Positions 58,909-64,000 of a stretch of 64,000 bases of DNA are shown piece after piece (position 1 is the first letter of the stretch; each line of letters opens with the position of its first letter). The notes beneath the pieces are model-generated. The model was not told the origin of the DNA, searched no databases, and saw only the letters and a program-made list of their open reading frames with translations. A program made the translations under genes and the position numbers. Origin of the DNA: Bosea sp. Tri-49 (GTDB lineage: Bacteria; Pseudomonadota; Alphaproteobacteria; Rhizobiales; Beijerinckiaceae); assembly GCF_003952665.1 (NCBI RefSeq), contig NZ_CP017946.1, positions 2,232,001 through 2,296,000 on the forward strand. Direction: 5' to 3'.

Positions 58909-60492
58909 ATGGCAGCGACGCAGTTGTTCGAGCTGGTGATCGGGATGTTCGCCGCGATCATCGCGCTGCACTACGCCGCCCATAAATTGAGATTGCCTCC
59001 CTCGGTGGCGCTGCTTGCCGGCGGTGGCCTGCTCGCCTTCCTGCCGGGCCTGCCCGCCATCGCGATCGATCCCGGGCTGGTGCTCGTCATCTTCCTGCCC
59101 CCGCTGCTCATGGACGGTGCCTGGTCGATCGCACTGCGTCGCCTGCGCCGCCATCTGATCGGCATCGCCTCGCTCGCCGTCGGCGCCGTGCTCTTCACCA
59201 CCGCCGTCGTCGCGGTGGTGACCCATCTCCTGTTCCCGTCACTGCCCTGGGCGGCATGCGCGGCGCTCGGCGCGATCGTCTCGCCGCCCGATGCGATTTC
59301 CGCCCGCGCCGTGCTGCAACGGGTCAAGCTGCCCCGGCGCCTGCAGATCCTGCTCGAAGGCGAGAGCCTGCTCAACGATGCGAGCGGCCTGGTGCTCTTC
59401 CGTTTCGCCATCGCCGCCGCTGCTACCGGCGCCTTCAGCGCGGTCGACGCGGTGGGTAGCTTTTTCCTGCTGGCGTTCGGCGGCGCCCTCATCGGCGCAG
59501 CCGTCGGCACGGCCTGGGTATTGCTCGTGCGACGCCTAGGCGACGAATACCTCGTCATCGCTGCGACGGCCCTGTTGTCCTGGACATCCTATCTGCTCGG
59601 CGAAATACTTCATGTCTCCGGCGTCATCGCCACCGTCACCGCCGGGCTGATCGCAGGCTGGCACCAGCACACTGTCTTCTCGGCCGCGATACGCATGCGC
59701 GGCACATCGTTCTGGACCGTGATGATCTTCCTGATGGAGGCCTCCGTCTTCATCCTGATCGGCTTGTCCCTGCGCGGCGTCGTGGAGCGCGGAGGCGGTT
59801 TCGGCGAGATGTTCGCGACGATGGGATGGCCGATCCTCGCGATCCTGATCGCGCTCACCCTGGCGCGCTTCGCCTGGGTGTTCGGCTCAGATCTGGTGAT
59901 CAGGTTCTGCAATGTCCTGGGGCTCGAGCCCTACACCCCGCTCGGTGCCCGCGGCTCGGTCGTGCTGAGCTGGGCCGGCGTTCGCGGCGTGGTCACGCTG
60001 GCCCTGGCACTCAGCATCCCCGAAGGCTTCCCCGGCCGCGACTTCATCCTGGTGACCGCGTTCGCCGTCATTCTCGGCACCGTGCTGATCCAGGGGACGA
60101 CGCTGGGCCGCGTTATCGCCTGGGCGAAGCTGACAGAGCCGGTGTCCTACAAGGCGCGCATGACCATGAGCCAGGCCGAAGCTGCCATGTCCCAGGCGCA
60201 ACTGGTAACCGTCGAAGGCCTGGCCTATGATGGCGAGGGCAACCTGGTCCATCCCAGCCTGCTGGAACGCTATCAGCGCAGGAGCAAGGTCATCGTCGAC
60301 TATGCCGAGCGCACGGAGCACTACACGCCCCTGTTCAACGCCCATTTCGATGTGATCCTGGCGGCGATCGCCACCGGGCGCGGCGAGCTCATCCGATTGC
60401 ACCGCGCCGGCGACATCGATGACGAGACTCTGCACGAACTGGAACGGGACCTCGATATCGAGGAGCTGGGTGCGACGTTCGGCAAGACCTGA
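58909..60492 (+). CDS. CPA1-family Na+/H+ antiporter
   Basis: A 527-residue antiporter. About 12 hydrophobic segments to residue ~400: LVIFLPPLLMDGAWSIALRR, AALGAIVSPPDAISARAVLQ (with the ND-equivalent SPPDA), LLEGESLLNDASGLVLFRFA (motif with Asn-Asp of the ion site) and GVRGVVTLALALSIP. A cytosolic C-terminal domain of ~130 residues follows (MTMSQAEAAMSQAQLVTVEG, YQRRSKVIVDYAERTE). It exchanges Na+ (or K+) for H+ to control pH and salt. GGAGG lies just before ATG 58909; ATG 58879 is less likely. Confidence 0.93.
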   Translation: MAATQLFELVIGMFAAIIALHYAAHKLRLPPSVALLAGGGLLAFLPGLPAIAIDPGLVLVIFLPPLLMDGAWSIALRRLRRHLIGIASLAVGAVLFTTAVVAVVTHLLFPSLPWAACAALGAIVSPPDAISARAVLQRVKLPRRLQILLEGESLLNDASGLVLFRFAIAAAATGAFSAVDAVGSFFLLAFGGALIGAAVGTAWVLLVRRLGDEYLVIAATALLSWTSYLLGEILHVSGVIATVTAGLIAGWHQHTVFSAAIRMRGTSFWTVMIFLMEASVFILIGLSLRGVVERGGGFGEMFATMGWPILAILIALTLARFAWVFGSDLVIRFCNVLGLEPYTPLGARGSVVLSWAGVRGVVTLALALSIPEGFPGRDFILVTAFAVILGTVLIQGTTLGRVIAWAKLTEPVSYKARMTMSQAEAAMSQAQLVTVEGLAYDGEGNLVHPSLLERYQRRSKVIVDYAERTEHYTPLFNAHFDVILAAIATGRGELIRLHRAGDIDDETLHELERDLDIEELGATFGKT

Positions 60493-60498
60493 CGGCGA

Positions 60499-61839
60499 TC
60501 AAGCCTTCTCGCCAGCTAACCGCTTCAGCGCCTTCTCCCGCCCTATCAGCGGCAGCAGCGCCGCCAGCTCCGGGCCGTGGTCGAGGCCGGTCAGGGCCTG
60601 GCGCAGCGGCATGAACAGCGCCTTGCCCTTGGCGCCCGTCGCGGCCGCCACGGCTTGCGTCCAGCTCTTCCAGGTCGTCTGATCGAAAGGCTCCGACGGC
60701 AACAGCTCCGCCGCCTGAGCCGCGAAGGCCTTGTCGGCGACGTGCGGTTCGAGCGGCCCCTCGACCACTGTCCACCAATCTTTGGCGCCCGAGAGCCGGG
60801 CGAGATTGCCGCGTATGGCAAGCCAAAACGGCTCGCTCGCCGGAATAGCGAGTTGCTTCAGCCGCTCCTCGACCGTCGCGAAATCCAGCTGGTGCAAGGT
60901 GCGGGCGGAGAGCGTCTCCAGTTCGTGCTCGTCGAACTTGGCCGGAGCGCGCGAGACATGGGCGAGATCGACGAGGCCAGCGAGCTCGTCGAGGGTCGAG
61001 ACCGGTCGAACCGCATCGGAGGAGCCGGTCAGCACGGCCAGCGCCGCCACCGCCAGTGCCTCGATGCCGGATTCGCGCAGACCCCGGAGCGAGAGATGGC
61101 CGAGGCGCTTCGACAGGCCCTCGCCGCTCGCGGTGGTCAGCAGGTTGTGGTGGCCGAAGGTGGGCAGTGTGCCACCGAGCGCCTGCATGATCTGGATCTG
61201 CACGGCGGTGTTGGTGACGTGGTCCTCGCCGCGGATGACATGGGTGATGCCCATGTCGAGGTCATCGACGACCGAGGGCAACGTGTAGGGATAGGTGCCG
61301 TCTTCGCGGACCAGCACCGTATCGGAGAGCGAGGCGCAGTCGACATGCGACGGGCCGCGGACGAGATCGTCCCAGCCGATCTCCTCCCAGTCGAGCAGGA
61401 AGCGCCAATGCGGCTTGCGGCCTTCGGCTTCGAGCTTTCCGCGCTCCTCGACAGTCAGCTTCAGGCCGGCGCGATCATAGACCGGCGGCAAGCCACGGGC
61501 GAGCTGGCGCTTGCGCTTGCGATCGAGCTCGTCGGCGCTCTCATAGCAGGGGTAGAGGCGGCCAGCGGCGCGCAGCTTGTCGGCCGCGGCGTCGTAGAGC
61601 GCGATCCGCTCCGACTGCTTGATGCTGGCGTCAGGCACGACGCCGAGCCAGCCAAGGTCCTCGGCGATCGCATCGGCGAATTCCGGCTTCGAGCGCGCCT
61701 GGTCGGTGTCGTCATAACGCAGCAGGAAGCGCCCGCCATGGCGCTTGGCGAAGAGCCAGTTGAACATCAGCGAGCGGGCATTGCCGATGTGCAGATGGCC
61801 GGTCGGCGACGGGGCGGTGCGGACGAAGGGTGTGGTCAT
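60499..61839 (-). CDS. gltX: Glutamyl-tRNA synthetase
   Basis: A 446-residue class Ib enzyme: [20 protein letters not shown] (HIGH motif HIGN), [40 protein letters not shown], and the KMSKS loop as GLSKRLG. The C-terminal anticodon-binding region is shorter and less conserved than in standard GltX; many alphaproteobacteria carry two GltX paralogues and this looks like the shorter one, which may be non-discriminating. Stop is 6 bp from the convergent antiporter gene. Confidence 0.93.
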   Translation of the reverse strand: MTTPFVRTAPSPTGHLHIGNARSLMFNWLFAKRHGGRFLLRYDDTDQARSKPEFADAIAEDLGWLGVVPDASIKQSERIALYDAAADKLRAAGRLYPCYESADELDRKRKRQLARGLPPVYDRAGLKLTVEERGKLEAEGRKPHWRFLLDWEEIGWDDLVRGPSHVDCASLSDTVLVREDGTYPYTLPSVVDDLDMGITHVIRGEDHVTNTAVQIQIMQALGGTLPTFGHHNLLTTASGEGLSKRLGHLSLRGLRESGIEALAVAALAVLTGSSDAVRPVSTLDELAGLVDLAHVSRAPAKFDEHELETLSARTLHQLDFATVEERLKQLAIPASEPFWLAIRGNLARLSGAKDWWTVVEGPLEPHVADKAFAAQAAELLPSEPFDQTTWKSWTQAVAAATGAKGKALFMPLRQALTGLDHGPELAALLPLIGREKALKRLAGEKA

Positions 61840-61977
61840 GACCGGCCGCTTGTCGCGCGGGAACGGCGCGAGGGCAAGGGCATCGCACAGCCCTGGCGGA
61901 AGGAGATCGACAAGCGCTCAGATTGACGCAAGGTTAGAAGGCGGCGGGACGGTCGCTATCTGCGCTGGGAGGCGAGG

Positions 61978-62757
61978 ATGAGCATCACGGCTTCGGTCGG
62001 GTTCGGCGGCAAGAACACGGCTCCAGATACCCGCCTGGTCCAGGCGATGATCAATCCGCATACGGCCGCGCTCGGCATCGACCTGCTCGAGGTCGACGGC
62101 GATTGCGGGCCGCTGACCAGAGGCGGGATCAAGCGCTACCAGCAGGTCTTCCTGAAGATGCCGAGCCCCGACTCCCGGGTCGACCCGGGCGGCAAGACCT
62201 TCCTGCACATGGCCAACAACCCCGCGCCGGCCGGCGTCGTGGTCAGCGCCTCGCGCCTGCCGATCAAGCTCAAGGCCGGCGACTTCCTGCAGGTGCCGGT
62301 GGTGATGGACCCGGCGGACGGCACGGTCCAGGACGCCTACACTGCCTTCGAGTACGAAATCTTCGACAAGGGCGCCCGCATGGTCGGGACCGACTATGCC
62401 TTCGGCGTGCCCAACGACATCGAGGTCTGGCCGAACGCACAGGTCAGGATCGGCGTGACTTTGGACGCGGGCCTGCTGGCGCATGAGCAGTTTCACTACG
62501 ATGTCGGCTTCGTCGTCTGCCGGGCGCTGGCGCACCAGCTCACCATCGCCCGCGCCCCGACTATCGGCGGGCTGGTGACGCAGCTCACCAGCCTCGTCAA
62601 TCTGCACATCAATAAGCGGGTCAAGCTGATCCAGCGCCGCTACGACATCGACACCCAGCACGGGCTCAACGCCAAATACCAACGCATCTGGCTCGACCGG
62701 ATGACCGCCTGCATCGCCAATCCAACGGCGAACCAGATCGGCGGGTTCTGGCTCTAA
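61978..62757 (+). CDS. Peptidoglycan-binding-like plus DUF922-like protease domain protein
   Basis: A 259-residue protein without an evident signal peptide. Residues ~10-85 (TRLVQAMINPHTAALGIDLL, DGDCGPLTRGGIKRYQQVFL, PDSRVDPGGKTFLHMANN) match peptidoglycan-binding-like modules of muramidase and T6SS cell-wall effectors. Residues ~160-250 resemble DUF922 zinc proteases: HEQFHYDVGFVVCRALAHQL carries an HExxH motif (H-E-Q-F-H), and RYDIDTQHGLNAKYQRIW supplies a third ligand (H of QHG). No immunity-like gene is adjacent. Its stop overlaps nadE by 4 bp (convergent). A secreted wall-acting or T6SS effector role is inferred, not shown. Confidence 0.6.
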   Translation: MSITASVGFGGKNTAPDTRLVQAMINPHTAALGIDLLEVDGDCGPLTRGGIKRYQQVFLKMPSPDSRVDPGGKTFLHMANNPAPAGVVVSASRLPIKLKAGDFLQVPVVMDPADGTVQDAYTAFEYEIFDKGARMVGTDYAFGVPNDIEVWPNAQVRIGVTLDAGLLAHEQFHYDVGFVVCRALAHQLTIARAPTIGGLVTQLTSLVNLHINKRVKLIQRRYDIDTQHGLNAKYQRIWLDRMTACIANPTANQIGGFWL

Positions 62758-64000
62758 AAGTCGAAGCTCTCGCCACCGGCCTTGCCGACGCCCTTGACCA
62801 GCGACCGGTCCAGCTGGTGCGCCGGCTCGCCGGAATCGCGGAAGCGGTTGACGATCGGGTAGCGCCGGTCGCGGCCGAAGTTCTTGCGGGTGACCTTGAC
62901 GCCCGGCGCCGCCTGCCGCCGCTTGTACTCGGCGAGATAGAGCAGGCGCTCGACCTTCTGCACCGTCTCGAGATCGTGGCCGCGCGCGACGATGTCGGCG
63001 AGGCGCATCTCGTGCTCGATCAGGCAGGCGAGGATGTCGTCGAGCACCTCATAGGGCGGCAGCGAATCCTGATCCTTCTGGTTCTCGCGCAGTTCGGCTG
63101 AAGGCGGCTTGATGATGATGTTCTCGGGGATCACCTCGCCATCCGGCCCGAGCGCGCCCGCCGGCTTCCAGCGGTTGCGCAGGGCCGAGAGGCGGAAGAC
63201 CTCGGTCTTGTAGAGATCCTTGATCGGGTTGTAGCCGCCGTTCATGTCGCCATAGAGCGTGGCGTAGCCGCAGGACATCTCCGACTTGTTGCCGGTCGTC
63301 ACCACCATCGGCCCGAACTTGTTCGAGATCGACATCAGGAGCGTGCCGCGGACACGGCTCTGCAGGTTCTCCTCGGTGATGCCGCGATTGGTGCCGGCAA
63401 AGAGCTCGGCCAGTGCCTGCTCGAAGCCCTCGACCGGCTCGGCGATCGGTACGATCTCGTAGCGTACACCGAGCGCGTCGGCGCATTTCCTGGCGTCGTC
63501 GAGGCTCTCCTGCGAGGTAAAGCGATAGGGCATCATCACGCAGCGCACGCGTTCCGCGCCTAGCGCATCGACCGCGATAGCGGCACAGATAGCCGAATCG
63601 ATGCCACCGGAGAGGCCGAGCACGACGCCGGGGAAGCGGTTCTTCTCAACATAGTCGCGCAGGCCCAGAACGCAGGCGGCGTAATCGGCCTCGTCGCCAC
63701 TCTCGACCGGGGCGACCTCGCCGGGCAGGCAGCGCCAGCCGTCGGGCCCACGCTCCCATTGCGTGATCGCGATCGTCTCGCGGAAGGCCGGCAGCTGGTG
63801 CGCGAAGCTGCGGTCGGCATTGAGCACGAAGGAGGCGCCCTCGAAGACAAGCTCGTCCTGGCCGCCGAGCTGGTTGAGATAGACCATCGGCAGGCCGCTC
63901 TCGACGACGCGGGCGACGGCGACGTTGAGCCGCTCCTCGATCACACCACGACGGAAGGGCGAGCCGTTGGGAACCAGCAAGATTTCGCCGCCGGTCTCGG
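62754..64000 (-). CDS. nadE: Glutamine-dependent NAD+ synthetase, 5' end outside window
   Basis: The frame runs through the right edge; 415 residues are visible, from the late nitrilase (glutaminase) domain (LLVPNGSPFRRGVIEERLN, VYLNQLGGQDELVFEGASF) to the end of the synthetase domain (VVLGLSGGIDSAICAAIAVD P-loop, MMPYRFTSQESLDDARKCAD, VTTGNKSEMSCGYATLYGD, PPYEVLDDILACLIE, TRKNFGRDRRYPIVNRFRD). It makes NAD from deamido-NAD with glutamine as the nitrogen source. The missing ~140 residues include the start and part of the catalytic Cys region. Confidence 0.95.
   Translation of the reverse strand, partial: ETGGEILLVPNGSPFRRGVIEERLNVAVARVVESGLPMVYLNQLGGQDELVFEGASFVLNADRSFAHQLPAFRETIAITQWERGPDGWRCLPGEVAPVESGDEADYAACVLGLRDYVEKNRFPGVVLGLSGGIDSAICAAIAVDALGAERVRCVMMPYRFTSQESLDDARKCADALGVRYEIVPIAEPVEGFEQALAELFAGTNRGITEENLQSRVRGTLLMSISNKFGPMVVTTGNKSEMSCGYATLYGDMNGGYNPIKDLYKTEVFRLSALRNRWKPAGALGPDGEVIPENIIIKPPSAELRENQKDQDSLPPYEVLDDILACLIEHEMRLADIVARGHDLETVQKVERLLYLAEYKRRQAAPGVKVTRKNFGRDRRYPIVNRFRDSGEPAHQLDRSLVKGVGKAGGESFDF

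Overview
The window is GC-rich alphaproteobacterial DNA. Gene content (homogentisate catabolism, lone TTT and TRAP solute-binding proteins, CreA, BTLCP peptidase, DUF2865, a Tde/Tdi-type T6SS cassette like those of Agrobacterium) points to Hyphomicrobiales, perhaps a Bosea-like genus. That assignment is inference; no rRNA or marker phylogeny is available here.

Region 1-4.5 kb: the 3' part of a TTT solute-binding protein, a GntR/FCD regulator, a DUF1028 gene truncated at its 3' end, then a visibly AT-richer, degraded mobile segment (orphan membrane protein, HK97 portal fragment, secreted orphan) that ends at the 3' end of tRNA-Ser(GCU). Region 4.6-8.9 kb: a small ORF, a palindromic repeat, a branched-chain amino-acid-type binding protein, an SRPBCC protein, a winged-helix regulator and a beta-propeller protein.

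Region 8.9-14.6 kb is a complete T6SS toxin cassette read on the minus strand: vgrG, DUF2169 adaptor, DUF4150-Ntox15 DNase (HxxD motif), GAD-like/DUF1851 immunity gene. No T6SS structural genes are present. Region 15-18.4 kb encodes secreted proteins: a small Cys protein, a 660-residue protein with three Cys-pair repeats and a very long Gly/Gln then Gly/His tail, and a BTLCP cysteine peptidase. Region 18.7-22.5 kb has mgtC, a fragment of a second mgtC start, orphan genes, and SRAP and integrase remnants beside tRNA-Phe(GAA), i.e. a second degraded tRNA-linked element.

Region 22.9-32.7 kb is mostly housekeeping: yacG, an SDR, an LctP permease, maf, a phasin-like protein, a ParDE-type toxin-antitoxin pair, pssA and psd (phosphatidylethanolamine synthesis), an FAD dehydrogenase, an SDR and a PepSY protein. 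Region 32.7-41.8 kb: an EamA/methyltransferase/AraC operon with ATGA overlaps, a TTT binding protein, a CadC-like regulator, an Atm1-type ABC exporter and a P-loop kinase. Region 42-48.8 kb: cimA with a tiny coupled upstream ORF, cysS, several small secreted proteins, creA and a GNAT acetyltransferase.

Region 48.6-55.8 kb is an aromatic (tyrosine/homogentisate) catabolic cluster: hmgA, a fumarylacetoacetate hydrolase, an MBL-fold protein, an FAD monooxygenase, DUF2783, a TRAP binding protein and a divergent MarR regulator whose start codon overlaps a palindromic operator. Region 56-64 kb: a DUF2865 protein, an MHS-type MFS transporter, a CPA1 antiporter, gltX, a peptidoglycan-binding/DUF922-like protein and nadE running off the right edge. 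Intergenic palindromic repeats of several families recur (4.9, 28.4, 40.6, 41.9, 51.4, 53.7 kb).
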